In this document: positions 34,742 through 44,406 of the stretch, piece by piece
Numbering within the stretch: position 1 is the stretch's first letter
Layout: each line of letters begins with the position of its first letter
From: SAR202-VII-2 sp965263165
GTDB taxonomy: Bacteria; Chloroflexota; Dehalococcoidia; Lucifugimonadales; SAR202-VII-2
Direction: 5' to 3'
NCBI GenBank assembly: GCA_965263165.1
Contig: OZ253584.1
Span: 558,001 to 622,000 of the forward strand
DNA length: 64,000 nucleotides
Translations under genes and position numbers: made by a program
Notes under the pieces: model-generated
Databases searched by the model: none
What the model saw: the letters and a program-made list of their open reading frames with translations, nothing else
Told to the model about the DNA's origin: nothing

Positions 34742-36204
34742 GTGGTCGATTTCGACAACTACGATCTTGACCCGGGCATCCACGACGAGATGTTCTGGCC
34801 GGACGGCACTCCCCGCGAGCATTGCCAGCAGCTCTACGAGACCCTGGCCCGCCTCTCCACGGAGGACCTCGCCAGCATTCAGGAGCGGGTCACACGCTCC
34901 TTCTCCAACGAGGGGGTCACCTTTACGGTCTACGGGGACGACGAAGCCGATGAGCGCATCATCCCCATCGACTGCCTGCCTCGGGTCATGTCGGGCGCTG
35001 ATTGGCGGCAGATTGAGGCGGGGCTTACCCAACGCCTCGAGGCCCTGAACCGCTTCTTGGAGGATGTCTACGGCAAGTCCAGCAGCATAGATCTCTACGG
35101 AGCGCCCAGCATTGTCCGTGACGGCGTGATCCCCGTCGACATCGTGCGCGGTTGCCCTCAGTACAGGACCGAAATGCGCGGCTTCTCCGCGCCCCACGGA
35201 ACATGGGTCGCCATCTGCGGCACCGACCTGGTCCGCACCAACGATGGCTTCCGGGTGCTCGAGGACAATCTGCGCGTCCCCTCGGGCGTGTCCTACATGC
35301 TGGCAAACCGGACGGTGGCCAAGGCAAGCCTGCCTCGTCTGTATCGAAGCTGCCGGGTGCTGGAGATTGAGCATTACGGACGCGTGCTTCTCGAGACGCT
35401 GCGCGAGCTCGCGCCGGGCGCCAGCTCGGACCCTTCCATCGCGCTCCTCACTCCGGGAGTTTACAACTCCGCCTTCTACGAGCACGTGTTCCTGGCGCAT
35501 GAGATCGGCGCCGAGCTCGTCGAGGGGCGCGACCTGCTGGTCAACGACGGGATCGTATACATGCGCACCACCACAGGCCTGCGGCGCGTCGACGTGATCT
35601 ACCGCCGCGTGGACGACGACTTCATCGACCCGCTTGTCTTCCGCCCGGACTCCCTGCTGGGCGTACCCGGGCTGATCCACGCCTACAAGCTCGGGAACGT
35701 AGCCCTCGTGAACGCGCCAGGCACCGGCGTCGCCGACGACAAGAGCGTCTATGCTTACGTGCCGGACATGATCCGATATTACCTGAACGAGGAACCCATC
35801 CTGGACAACGTCGAGACCCACCTCTGCCGGCGGCCGGAGGACCTGGAGTACACCCTCGACAACCTTCAGGACCTTGTGGTCAAACGCGTGGGCGGCTCCG
35901 GTGGGTTCGGGATGCTCATTGGCCCCCACTCGTCGCCCGAGGAGCGCGAGGAGTACGCCAAGCAGGTGCGCGCCGACCCGGCCGACTTCATCTCGCAGCC
36001 CGTACTCGCTCTCTCCCGCTCGCCCTGTTGGATTGAGGGCCGCTTCGAGCCGCGTCACGTGGACCTTCGTCCCTTCGCGCTTCACGGCCGTCAGACCCGC
36101 ATTGTCCCCGGAGCATTCTGCCGCTCGCCCTGCGCCGGGGCAGCCTTGTGGTGAACTCCAGCCAGGGCGGGGGCGGCAAGGACTTCTGGGTGCTGGAGGA
36201 CTAG
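34742..36204 (+). CDS. circularly permuted ATP-grasp protein, frameshifted near the 3' end
   Basis: The product belongs to the CP_ATPgrasp_2 (DUF404/DUF407) family of predicted amide or peptide ligases. The GTG start gives VDFDNYDLDPGIHDEMF; VLEDNLRVPSGVSYM, VVKRVGGSGGFGML and HVDLRPFALHG are conserved nucleotide/metal regions. In frame, the gene ends at 36154 with an unrelated tail (CRSPCAGAALW). One base missing near 36123-36125 explains this: in the next frame the family's normal ending LALRRGSLVVNSSQGGGG..KDFWVLED runs to a TAG at 36202-36204. So the last 27 or so residues are lost, by mutation or assembly error. Neighbours encode the usual partners alpha-E and transglutaminase. Confidence 0.82.
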
Positions 36205-36209
36205 GCCTA

Positions 36210-37649
36210 ATGCTGCAAGCAGAGCTCCGATCATCTCGCATCAATGGAAATAGGGGTCTGAGGACGTTCGCCAAGTTACTCTCGCATCGCCGTCCCGCCA
36301 CAATCCTGGCGGTAACGGGAATCGTGACCCTAGGCTTCATGATTGCCCGGCCGGCCCTCGCCCACGCGGCGGGGATTGACGACGAGACCCAATTCGTCTT
36401 CAACACCTTCATGTTCCTCGTCTGGGGCGCCCTGGTGATGTGGATGTGCGCTGGGTTCACCATGCTCGAGTCCGGAGCAGTGCGCACCAAGAACGCCTCC
36501 ATGATCTGCCTGAAGAACATCGGCCTCTACTCCATCGCCGGTCTTGCCTACTTCTTCATCGGCTACAACCTCATGTACACCGACGTTGGGAGCGTGATTG
36601 GCTCGTTCCATATCTTCTACGGACCCTCGACCGAAGAAGTCGCCTTGGTGGGTGGACAGGGGGAGGCGGTGGCCACCGTGGTCAAGGGCGGCTACGCCAC
36701 CATGTCAGACTGGTTCTTCCAGATGGTCTTCGTGGCCACCGCCGCCTCGATAGTGTCCGGCGCCATAGCCGAACGGGTGAGGTTGTGGCTGTTCTTCCTC
36801 TTCACCCTGGTCCTGACCACGCTCATCTACCCAATCGTAGGCGCCTGGACCTGGGGCGGCGGGTGGCTAGCGGCGCTGGGGTTCCAGGACTTCGCCGGCT
36901 CGACCATCGTGCACGGCACCGGAGGCTGGGCGGCGCTGGCGGGCGTGATGGTGGTGGGGCCACGGCTCGGCAAGTTCCGGCGCAACGGCAGTGTCAGGCC
37001 AACGCCGCCATCCAACGTCCTAGTCGTAACCCTGGGCGTCTTCATCCTCTGGTTCGGCTGGTTCGGCTTCAACGGCGGCTCACAGTTGGCGTTGGGAAGC
37101 GCCGCCGACGCCGTGGCGATGAGCCACGTGCTGGTCAACACCAACCTCGCTGCGGCAGCCGGCGTCATGGCCGCCCTGCTCATCTCGCGTCCCCTCCTGG
37201 GGCGCCTGGATCTCTTCGCCGGCCTGAACGGCGCCATCGCCGGCCTCGTCTCGATCACCGCTGGCCCCGACATTGTCGATCACTACTGGGCGGTCATCAT
37301 TGGCGCCATCGGGGGCATCCTCTGCACCGCGGGGATCAAGCTCTTGGAGAAGGTCAAGCTGGACGACGTCGTCGGCGCCATTCCCGCTCACCTGTTCGCC
37401 GGCATCTGGGGGACCCTGGCAGTCTGTATCGCAGCGGGAGGCCAATTCCACATCCAACTACTCGGCGTGGTGGCAGTTGGAGCGTTCGTGTTCGGCGTAT
37501 CCTGGATACTGTGGCGAGTGATGGACATGACAATGCATCTGCGGGTGTCGCCCCAGGTCGAACGCCTGGGCCAGGACACCGGGGAACTGGGTCTCGAAGC
37601 CTACCCCGAGTTCGTGCTCATGCCGGAAGAAGACGACGAGGGAGACTGA
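36210..37649 (+). CDS. amt: Amt-family ammonium transporter
   Basis: The 479-residue protein is an Amt/MEP/Rh channel with an N-terminal signal-like segment (to about residue 50, ending ALAHAAG) and 11 expected membrane helices. AGFTMLESGAVRTKN is the first-helix signature. The twin-histidine pore residues appear in STIVHGTGGWAALAG and AIPAHLFAGIWGTLA. The ATG lies five bases after the true end of the ATP-grasp gene and has GGAGG upstream. The gene ends five bases before the alpha-E gene, so it is inside that operon. No glnK gene is adjacent, although amt genes are usually paired with one. Confidence 0.9.
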   Translation: MLQAELRSSRINGNRGLRTFAKLLSHRRPATILAVTGIVTLGFMIARPALAHAAGIDDETQFVFNTFMFLVWGALVMWMCAGFTMLESGAVRTKNASMICLKNIGLYSIAGLAYFFIGYNLMYTDVGSVIGSFHIFYGPSTEEVALVGGQGEAVATVVKGGYATMSDWFFQMVFVATAASIVSGAIAERVRLWLFFLFTLVLTTLIYPIVGAWTWGGGWLAALGFQDFAGSTIVHGTGGWAALAGVMVVGPRLGKFRRNGSVRPTPPSNVLVVTLGVFILWFGWFGFNGGSQLALGSAADAVAMSHVLVNTNLAAAAGVMAALLISRPLLGRLDLFAGLNGAIAGLVSITAGPDIVDHYWAVIIGAIGGILCTAGIKLLEKVKLDDVVGAIPAHLFAGIWGTLAVCIAAGGQFHIQLLGVVAVGAFVFGVSWILWRVMDMTMHLRVSPQVERLGQDTGELGLEAYPEFVLMPEEDDEGD

Positions 37650-37654
37650 GCTGA

Positions 37655-38620
37655 ATGCTGGCTCGAAGCGCACAGGGTCTGTACTGGATGGGGCGCTACC
37701 TGGAGCGGGCGCAGCACCTCTGCCGCCTGCTGCAGTTGCAGACGGAAGCCCTCGTGGACCGCCCCATCCGAGAGATCTATTTCGGCTGGAGGCGCATCTA
37801 CTCCAGCATGAACCGCGAGCCTCCCGGCGGCAGCCTCGAACTCGGCAGCGACGACGACTATACCCTGGCCGACTCCTTCGCCCTCACCTTCGAACGCTCG
37901 AATCCCAACTCCATGTGGAGTTGCTTCACCAGCGGCCGCGAGAACGCCCGCCAGATGCGCCACTGCATCAGCGCCGAGATGTGGTCCTACCTGAATCAGG
38001 CCTACCTGCGCATTCAGAGGCTGAGCATACAGGACATCTGGAGAACCGCACCCGAGAGCTTCTACTCCGAAACGGAGACCGCCATCAACACGTTCTATGG
38101 CGTTGCCGGGGCCGGTATGTACCGCGACGACGGCTGGCGCTTCATGCAGCTTGGACGCCTCATAGAACGCGCCCAGTTCTCCACCTCAATCCTCCTTGCC
38201 CAGATCCTCGCCCAGATCGGCGGCATGGTGACCACGGAGGACTCCGATGACGACTGGACCACCCTGCTCCGCGCCTACCGCGCTCTGGAGGTGTACAATC
38301 GTAGGTGCGGCGTCGAAGTGTATCCGGAAAGGGCCCTAGACTTGCTCGTCACCGATCCCCTGCTTCCCAACTCGCTCTGCCGCTCGCGGGACGTGGCGGT
38401 GGCCGAACTTGCCGCTCTCAGCCCTGGCCCCGACGCGGACGCCACCGCTGCAACCCGCAGGCTGGCGCACCCTCTGAGCGCCCTGATCCATTACGAATGG
38501 CCGGACAGGAGGGACCATCAGGCCTTCCTCTTGCAGGTGAGAAACTATTCCAGGGATCTGCACAATCTGGTGACGGCCACCTATTTCGACTATCACCCTA
38601 AAGACTTCCCGCCGCGCTGA
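37655..38620 (+). CDS. alpha-E domain protein (DUF403)
   Basis: The 321-residue, mostly helical protein starts LARSAQGLYWMGRYLERAQHLCR, the hallmark of the alpha-E family. These proteins are encoded with circularly permuted ATP-grasp and transglutaminase-like proteins in many bacteria and are thought to join them in making or attaching a small peptide; no member here has a proven reaction. The ATG has GGGAG upstream and lies five bases after amt. Confidence 0.86.
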   Translation: MLARSAQGLYWMGRYLERAQHLCRLLQLQTEALVDRPIREIYFGWRRIYSSMNREPPGGSLELGSDDDYTLADSFALTFERSNPNSMWSCFTSGRENARQMRHCISAEMWSYLNQAYLRIQRLSIQDIWRTAPESFYSETETAINTFYGVAGAGMYRDDGWRFMQLGRLIERAQFSTSILLAQILAQIGGMVTTEDSDDDWTTLLRAYRALEVYNRRCGVEVYPERALDLLVTDPLLPNSLCRSRDVAVAELAALSPGPDADATAATRRLAHPLSALIHYEWPDRRDHQAFLLQVRNYSRDLHNLVTATYFDYHPKDFPPR

Positions 38621-38637
38621 CGCCAGGGTAGGCCCAA

Positions 38638-39486
38638 CTGCGTTACGCCATCGAGCACGTCTCCCGATACGTCTACGCGTCGCCGGTGCGGCACAGCGTA
38701 ATGTCGCTCTGCCTGAAGCCGGGCGGCCACTTCAGCCAGCAACTCCTCAACTTTGAGGTATCGACGGACCCCGGCGCCTCCCTGAACGGCGAATTGGACA
38801 GCTTCGGCAACGCGAAGCACATCCTCAACCTCCATCGCGAGCACGAGTCGTTGGAGATCACCGCTCGGTCCACTGTCGAAACGGCCCCCGTCGCCCCGCT
38901 CCCCCACTCCATCGGCCCAGGCGCCTGGGAGGAAATCCGCTCGTGGACCGAATCCTTCGACCACTGGGACTTCACGCACCCGACTGCGTTGACCCGGCCA
39001 TCGCCCGCCCTCGCCGCCTTCGTGGACCGCTCGGACATCGGGCGGGAAGGGGACCCGATGGAGTCGCTGCTGCGGCTCTCGGACGCGCTCCACCAAAGCT
39101 TCGACTATGTCCCCGGCAGCACGTCGGCGGTCTCCCCCATCGACCATGTGCTGGAGTCCGGCCAAGGGGTCTGCCAGGACTACGCCCACGTCATGATCGC
39201 CATTGCGCGCTCCTGGGGCGTGCCGGTCCGCTACGTCTCGGGCTACGTCTACGTCGGAAAGGGCGGCCAGCAGGAGCCGGGAACGGCCTCCCACGCATGG
39301 GCCGAATGCCAATTGCCAGGCCTCGGCTGGGTCGGCTTCGATCCCACCAACCGAAGCTTGGCCGACGGGCGATACGTGGGCATCGCGGTGGGTCGCGACT
39401 ACCAGGACGTCGCCCTAACCCGCGGCGTCCTCATCGGCGAAGGCGAGTCCTCCCTCGAAGTGACCGTGCGGATGCGCCCCGTCTAA
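38638..39486 (+). CDS. transglutaminase-like cysteine peptidase with probable CTG start
   Basis: The protein has the bacterial transglutaminase N-domain followed by a papain-like core. Counting from CTG 38638 the catalytic residues are Cys179 (GVCQDYAH), His219 (ASHAWAE) and Asp235 (FDPTN). The frame is open only from 38632, after a TAG, and the conserved N-terminus RYAIEHVSRYVYASPV needs a start at CTG 38638, which has AGGGTAGG upstream. A GTG at 38686 would remove 16 conserved residues. Thus either CTG initiates or a start codon has mutated. It is the third partner of the ATP-grasp/alpha-E system. Confidence 0.82.
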   Translation: MRYAIEHVSRYVYASPVRHSVMSLCLKPGGHFSQQLLNFEVSTDPGASLNGELDSFGNAKHILNLHREHESLEITARSTVETAPVAPLPHSIGPGAWEEIRSWTESFDHWDFTHPTALTRPSPALAAFVDRSDIGREGDPMESLLRLSDALHQSFDYVPGSTSAVSPIDHVLESGQGVCQDYAHVMIAIARSWGVPVRYVSGYVYVGKGGQQEPGTASHAWAECQLPGLGWVGFDPTNRSLADGRYVGIAVGRDYQDVALTRGVLIGEGESSLEVTVRMRPV

Positions 39487-39609
39487 GGCAAGCCGAACAG
39501 TATGCTGGCGCCCGTCCGGAACCGTATGAAACAGTAGATTGCCTCGCGCATTGCCCACCCCTCTTTTGATTGGCGCGGGATAGGGTAACGGGCTACTCGT
39601 CTGGGATAT

Positions 39610-39715
39610 TTGCCATGTTTGCAGCATGGCAACCGGACCGCTATTGGGCCAACGATTGCGACTTGACGCAATCGGAGCCAGGGTAGCCTGAGCAACGCGG
39701 CTAGCCGTGTTGCTC
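39610..39715 (+). terminator. three hairpins between convergent genes
   Basis: The 323-base gap between the transglutaminase gene and the oxygenase-like gene holds three separate inverted repeats: TTGCCATG/CATGGCAA (39610-39617 with 39625-39632), CGATTGCG/CGCAATCG (39653-39660 with 39667-39674), and a 12-bp stem with one G-T pair around GGCTAGCC (39690-39701 with 39704-39715). They probably terminate transcription from both sides; no T-tract is strong. I see no gene in the rest of the gap. Confidence 0.5.
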
Positions 39716-39809
39716 CAAGACCAGCCGGGACCTCAACGAGAAAGTCCTTGATTCCGCGTAGCGTGGCGGGTTACAGCGTTTGCTGACTCCCTAATGGAGC
39801 CCGTTGGGT

Positions 39810-40985
39810 TCACCACTTGGTGGACTCTTCCGCGTATACATGGTCGGGTAATGTGTAGCGGATTCCTTCCTCGTCGACCAACGAGGTGCTGAGCAAGGAC
39901 GTGAATCTGTTGAAGTTACTGTTTTGACGACGGCTAGGCAACAGCTTATCCAGGAAGCGGCCATAACGTTGTTGCGTCCTGAACCACCAGACCACTCCGA
40001 AGGAGGAGAGTCGCGGATACATCAGCGACTGGGCAGCCTCTGTTCCAATAAGATTGCGGGAAATGCTGTACACGTACCTAGCCAAGTGGCGGCGGCCTTC
40101 CGGGTCGGTCCTCCCGGCAATCAACGGAGCGGAGTTGACCAAAGAGTGTGCCATGACTATCGATTCGATGGGGGAATTTGGCTCGCACATGAGGCCGATC
40201 TCATACAGTCTCAGTGCTTCATCGGCATTGCGGAAAAGGATGGTTTCAGGAATGCCTATCAAACGCCCTGTATAGCGCCAAGCAGCCATGAAGCTCGCGT
40301 ACTCTTCGTCATTGTAAGCAGCGCCCAAGGTTTTCATGTGTTTCAGCAGCCTTGCTGAAAAAGCTGAAACGGCGTAACTCAAATGCGCACCGCTAATCGG
40401 AATACCCCAAGCTTCGGTATCCCATTCTTCTGAATTGTTCAGGAGATGCCGCATCTGTGCGTGAACTATCCTAATACGGACCGAAAGTTTCCATCCGTCT
40501 CCATTCCTGTACAGGCCGCCGGGAAAGAATATCTCCACCATGTGACGGTTATTTTGCCCCAAACGCCTGACGCCCTGGTCGCGCACCCGCCCGCTGATGA
40601 AGAAGGACTTTGCTATATTCGTCGTAAATCCTTCTATCAGAACACCTGCGACGAATGCCGCCAGGATCACCTGCGAGTTCCTGTGAAACATGCGGACACC
40701 CGGAGCGAACGCTGCATAATCAAGCCATTCCGGCGGAGTCTCCGCTTCTTTGAAGAATTTTTGCAGCGAGTCTGGCGCGTCCCGCAGGGCCTCTTCACCT
40801 TCCTCATTCATAGCTGCTTGGATGAGTCTCCGTGACTCTTCTGAACTAAGCTCCGCGAGATCTGCCGCCATCGCCTCAGCTAATGGGTCTCCGATTTGTG
40901 TGTGCGCGATGTACTTGGCCGCGATCTCAGGGGCGATCGCGCGGGCCTTTTCGTAACCCTTCTCGTAGTCAGACGGTATCTTCAT
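39810..40985 (-). CDS. MpaB/Lcp-like (DUF2236) oxygenase family protein
   Basis: The 391-residue protein resembles the DUF2236 family, which includes latex-clearing oxygenase Lcp and fungal MpaB: mostly helical heme proteins. Family segments are VRIRIVHAQMRH (the helix bearing a conserved His) and WGIPISGAHLSYAVSAFS. I prefer ATG 40985 (GAGGGG upstream); a GTG at 41006 adds seven residues. Its base composition is visibly lower in GC than its neighbours, with many A/T-ending codons, suggesting recent acquisition. It is transcribed after the broken MMPL gene, 31 bases away. Confidence 0.72.
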   Translation of the reverse strand: MKIPSDYEKGYEKARAIAPEIAAKYIAHTQIGDPLAEAMAADLAELSSEESRRLIQAAMNEEGEEALRDAPDSLQKFFKEAETPPEWLDYAAFAPGVRMFHRNSQVILAAFVAGVLIEGFTTNIAKSFFISGRVRDQGVRRLGQNNRHMVEIFFPGGLYRNGDGWKLSVRIRIVHAQMRHLLNNSEEWDTEAWGIPISGAHLSYAVSAFSARLLKHMKTLGAAYNDEEYASFMAAWRYTGRLIGIPETILFRNADEALRLYEIGLMCEPNSPIESIVMAHSLVNSAPLIAGRTDPEGRRHLARYVYSISRNLIGTEAAQSLMYPRLSSFGVVWWFRTQQRYGRFLDKLLPSRRQNSNFNRFTSLLSTSLVDEEGIRYTLPDHVYAEESTKW

Positions 40986-41016
40986 CGCCTTGCCCCTCAA
41001 CTCCACAACCCCACGC

Positions 41017-43244
41017 TCAGTGATCCGAGTTTTCTTTCGGCTCCACTCGAAGGTCAGGAAGCCAATTCAGCCATGATGGCAGGTACCAGTTGCGTTTGCC
41101 CAGCACCTCCATGCTGGCCGGGACCAGTACCGACCGCACCAGCGTTGCGTCCAGAAGCACGGCTACCGCCAGCCCGAACCCGACCTGCTGGTTGATGATG
41201 GTCTTGCCCATAGCGAAAGAGCCGAACACGGCGACCATGATGAGAGCGGCGCCGGTGATCAAGCCTGCGGTGAACCGCAGGCCATAGGCCACCGCCTCTG
41301 CGTTATTCCCGGTCTGGTCGTACCGCTCGCGGATGCGGCTTAGGAGGAAGACGTGGTAGTCCATGGACAGCCCGCAGAGGATGGCGAAAAGGAAGAGGGG
41401 AATCCAGACGTCGATGACCTCCGCGTGCTGGAAACCGAGCAGGTCCGTGCCCACTCCCTTCTGGAATACCAGGACCATCAGCCCGTAGGCCGTGCCCACG
41501 GAGAGCAGGTTCATGAAGACTGCTTTGATCGGTATGACTATGGACCGGAAGACGAGCATGAGCACCAGGAAGCTGAAACCGAGCACGAAGACGAAGACGA
41601 TGGGTGTGAACCGTTGGACAATGGAGAATACGTCGGTAGCTTCTGCGGTCACGCCGCCGCCGAAGACCTCTGCATCGACCCCGTTGAATGCGGCGGGGAC
41701 GTACTGGTCGCGGATGGTCTCAACGACGCCGACGGCGTCCTGGCTGCGGGGCTCTCCGGGGATGCCGACCGTCAGCCGGGCCAGGTCTCTGGAGTCGTTG
41801 ACTTCGGGGACGGGATCGACCAGCAGGCCTGGGTGTGCCGCGAGAGAGGCCTGGAGCTTTCCTATGGCCTGCTGCACCGGGGGACTATCGATACCGCCGT
41901 CAATCACGATATCGGTGGGGTTGACGAGGCCGAAGGAGAACTTCTCCTCCATGACGAAGAATGCTTCCCTGGTCTGAGTGCCTTCGGGGAAGACATCAAC
42001 GCCGTTTATGCCGGTCTCTATCTGAAAATAGAAGACGGTGGCTGCGACCATGGGTGCGCCGACGACGTGATGCTGATGACCGGGTGACGGGTGACGACGC
42101 GGGTGATGAACTCCCAAAACACCGTCCCGGAGGACTCGGCAGGTCTGGTCCTTGCCTTGCCGAAGAAGGGGATGGGCAGGCGGTTGATTCTCGGGCCGAG
42201 GAGCGCAAGGTTGGCCGGCAGAAGCGTGAGGGTGGCCGCCAACGCGACCAGCACGACCAGAATCGCGCCAAGGGCGAGGGACTGGAAGAAGGAGAAGGGG
42301 ACGATGAGGAGGCCGCAGAGGGCGATGACAACGGTGAGGCCGCTGAAGAGGACCGTGCGGCCCGCTGCCGCCCCGGCGCGCCCGATAGCCTCGTGCTTGT
42401 CCACGCCGCGGGCCAGCTCCTCCCGGTAGCGGGATATGATAACGAGGGAATAGTCTATCCCCACGGCCAACCCGATCATGATGATCATGAGCGTGACGAA
42501 GAAGATCAGATCGAAGACCTGACCGACAAGCGCCGTAATGCCCATTGCGACGACGATGGCGGCAAGGGATAGCCCTATCGGCATCAGGGCGGCTGCGACG
42601 GTGCCGAAGAGAACCACGAGGATGATGAGGGCGACGGGGAGGCCGGTGCGTTCTCCCCGCCTCAGGTCATTTTCCGCCAGCTCGTTGTTGTCGTGGGCGG
42701 TGCTGGCGTCCCCTACCAAGAGCACGCGGAAGCCGTCTTTCCCGTTCGCGTCCTCGACGACGTGGAGGACGTCGGGGACGTTTTCCACGGCCTCTTCTAA
42801 GGAACCGGTCATCTCCAGCGGCATAATGAGCGTCCCGCGGTCGGCGGAGACGAAAATCGGGTTGTTGGTCTGATAGTAGCCGTCTCTTGGGGTTACGATA
42901 CCTGCGCCGAGGGAGGCGACGTCGGCGTACACCGCATTGACCTTTTCCCGGAACCCTTCGTCGTCCACGGTGCGGGACTCGGACTGGACGATGACTATTT
43001 CGATGATGGGTTTGGGGCCGCGGAGGCGGTCTTCCAGAAGACTGTCGGCGCGTTAGGACTCGGCGCTGCTGCTCAGCCGAAACTCCGTGGTCGTGGCCTT
43101 GTCGAGTATGTCCGTGAGCGGCTTAGGGCCGGGGGCCATTTCGCCGTCTACAGCGAGCCCGCCCGCAATCAACCCCACCACCGCCCAAATTGCAATGATC
43201 AGCAACGGCCTTCGAGCGCTGAAGCGGGCCAGAAACTCAGTCAT
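41017..43244 (-). pseudogene. MMPL/RND-type membrane exporter, broken by a stop and a frameshift
   Basis: A roughly 742-residue MMPL-family exporter can be rebuilt from three pieces. The first (ATG 43244) ends at an in-frame TAA at 43053-43055, where the family has Gln in ES-Q-RAD, so a CAA-to-TAA change fits. The same frame then continues through VGIDYSLVIISRYREE to about 42068. There one base is missing after ATCAC, and the protein continues in the next frame through GLSMDYHVFLLSRIRERYD to the stop at 41017. Both transmembrane repeats and their Asp-Tyr motifs are otherwise well kept, so the damage is recent or partly technical. Confidence 0.82.
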
Positions 43245-43664
43245 GCGGGAAGCCCCTCCCTATACCAAGACGAATGTCCCTCAAACGTATCCTCGCCAAA
43301 GCATCCCTAACCTGCATCTGAGCGCGAGGCTCTTGATTTCGTTCAGCTTGGTGGGCCATGCGCTACGCCGAATGCTAAGCGATGCCCATGTCTTGGCGCA
43401 GCTTTATGATGGAAACGCTCTCGAGCTTCGTGGGAAAAAGGGAATGCGCCAAGGCCCACCTGCTCCGGGAGATATAGGAAACGCCTGAACAAGCCGTCAG
43501 AGCGATCATTCTTCCTATCCGACTATCTCTCTGTCTTCCCCGGTTGGCGCTAAGGGACAGAGTTCACCCTATGCCCGCAGTAGGCACTTGTCAACATGTT
43601 CCACGTTTGCCGGGCTCAGCGTCGTTCACTTGCCTAGGGAGCCTCTGAACAAGCTCCCAGCCCT
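43245..43664 (+). other. intergenic stretch with fragments of a dispersed repeat
   Basis: No gene is seen. The segment 43484-43535 (CTGAACAAGCC then CTTCCTATCCGACTATC) resembles parts of 44863-44925 and 49770-49855. A GGGAGC/GCTCCC inverted repeat with a CTGAACAA loop lies at 43637-43658. Element B begins directly after. Confidence 0.4.
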
Positions 43665-43682
43665 TCCTACTTGCAAACCTAC

Positions 43683-43711
43683 TTGCAAAATCAGCACGGA
43701 TGTGCTATGGT
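43683..43711 (+). promoter_or_regulatory. promoter of element B RNA
   Basis: TTGCAA (43683-43688) and TATGGT (43706-43711) are 17 bases apart, with TGTGC before the -10. The -10 is weaker than in copies A and C. Confidence 0.7.
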
Positions 43712-43717
43712 GCCCCC

Positions 43718-43909
43718 AGGAAGTGGGCCCCCGGCCCGCTTCTCTTCCTTGGAGCCTGTCGCATACATTTGGACTGGGGCTAACCACAGAGAATCCCCCT
43801 GTGGCAGGGGCGCTGAGGGAACACCCCAAGGGGCAAGACCCTCCAAGGAAGGATTGGACCGGAGCCAATGCCGTTGTAAGGCACAGGCTCTTTGGAGCCA
43901 TCCCACTCC
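43718..43909 (+). ncRNA. predicted stand-alone structured RNA, copy B
   Basis: The 192-base core keeps the helices of copy A: the 5' GGGCC/GGCCC hairpin, CCACAG/CTGTGG, GAGGG/CCCTC, TGCC/GGCA and the long-range GGAGCCTG with CAGGCTCT (one G-U). The alternative local hairpin GGCTC-TTTG-GAGCC is also kept. Downstream lies element C, not a gene. Confidence 0.68.
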
Positions 43910-44034
43910 GTAACGGCTCGTAAGATTAGTAACGGCTCCGTAACGACTAGTAACCGCTCCGTAACAGCTTTGTAACGGTCTGTAACGGCCCTGTAATGGC
44001 TTGTAATGGCTTGTAATGCCTTTGTAATGGCTCC
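43910..44034 (+). repeat. helically phased GTAAC/GTAAT array, element B
   Basis: Twelve units start at 43910, 43920, 43929, 43940, 43950, 43961, 43972, 43982, 43993, 44003, 44013 and 44024, a mean spacing of 10.4. The cores are GTAAC in the first part and GTAAT in the last four units. Confidence 0.88.
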
Positions 44035-44371
44035 GTGCCTGCAAACCCCGAAATCCGGCTGATTGGCGTTACAAGCATACAATCAAAGGGGGCGCCTTCC
44101 CCTCGGGATAACCCTCCCATCCCTGCCTCCGCATCTGGGGGAAGGTTAGGCAGGGCGGCTGACGCGCCAGGTGAGAAAACGACGCCCCTCTGTCCCGCAA
44201 GCAGGGTGCAGGGGGCGCAGCCCCCGCCGGGGGTACAGGGGGAGTCCCCCTGTTCCTAAAAACGTTGGAGGGTGGGCCGGTGGGATAGCGGCACTGGCTA
44301 AGCCGGACCCTTCGCTGAAGGACGGCGCAGGCCGCAACAAGACCATCCGCCCAGGTTATGCTCCACCCCCC

Positions 44372-44400
44372 TTGCAAAATACGAACAAGTGTGCTATAAT
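44372..44400 (+). promoter_or_regulatory. near-consensus promoter of element C RNA
   Basis: TTGCAA (44372-44377) and a perfect TATAAT (44395-44400) are 17 bases apart, with the extended TGTGC, nearly identical to copy A. Confidence 0.8.
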
Positions 44401-44406
44401 ACCCCA

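Larger units (their letters stand above)
43665..44090 (+). repeat. composite repeat element B (promoter-RNA-array-tail)
   Basis: This copy lacks the L/H modules in front. A 12-base duplication (ACCTACTTGCAA twice) covers the -35 box. Promoter, RNA core, phased array and tail follow in the usual order. The tail ends with CCGGCTGATTGGC, GTTAC (44068-44072) and CATACAATCAAAG, the last shared with element A. Confidence 0.85.

Noticed and set aside
34727..36520. Long open frame antisense to the ATP-grasp gene, and a 591-codon frame overlapping it and amt
   Set aside because: They are shadows of GC-rich coding sequence; the ATP-grasp and Amt frames have clear family motifs and ribosome sites, the others have none.
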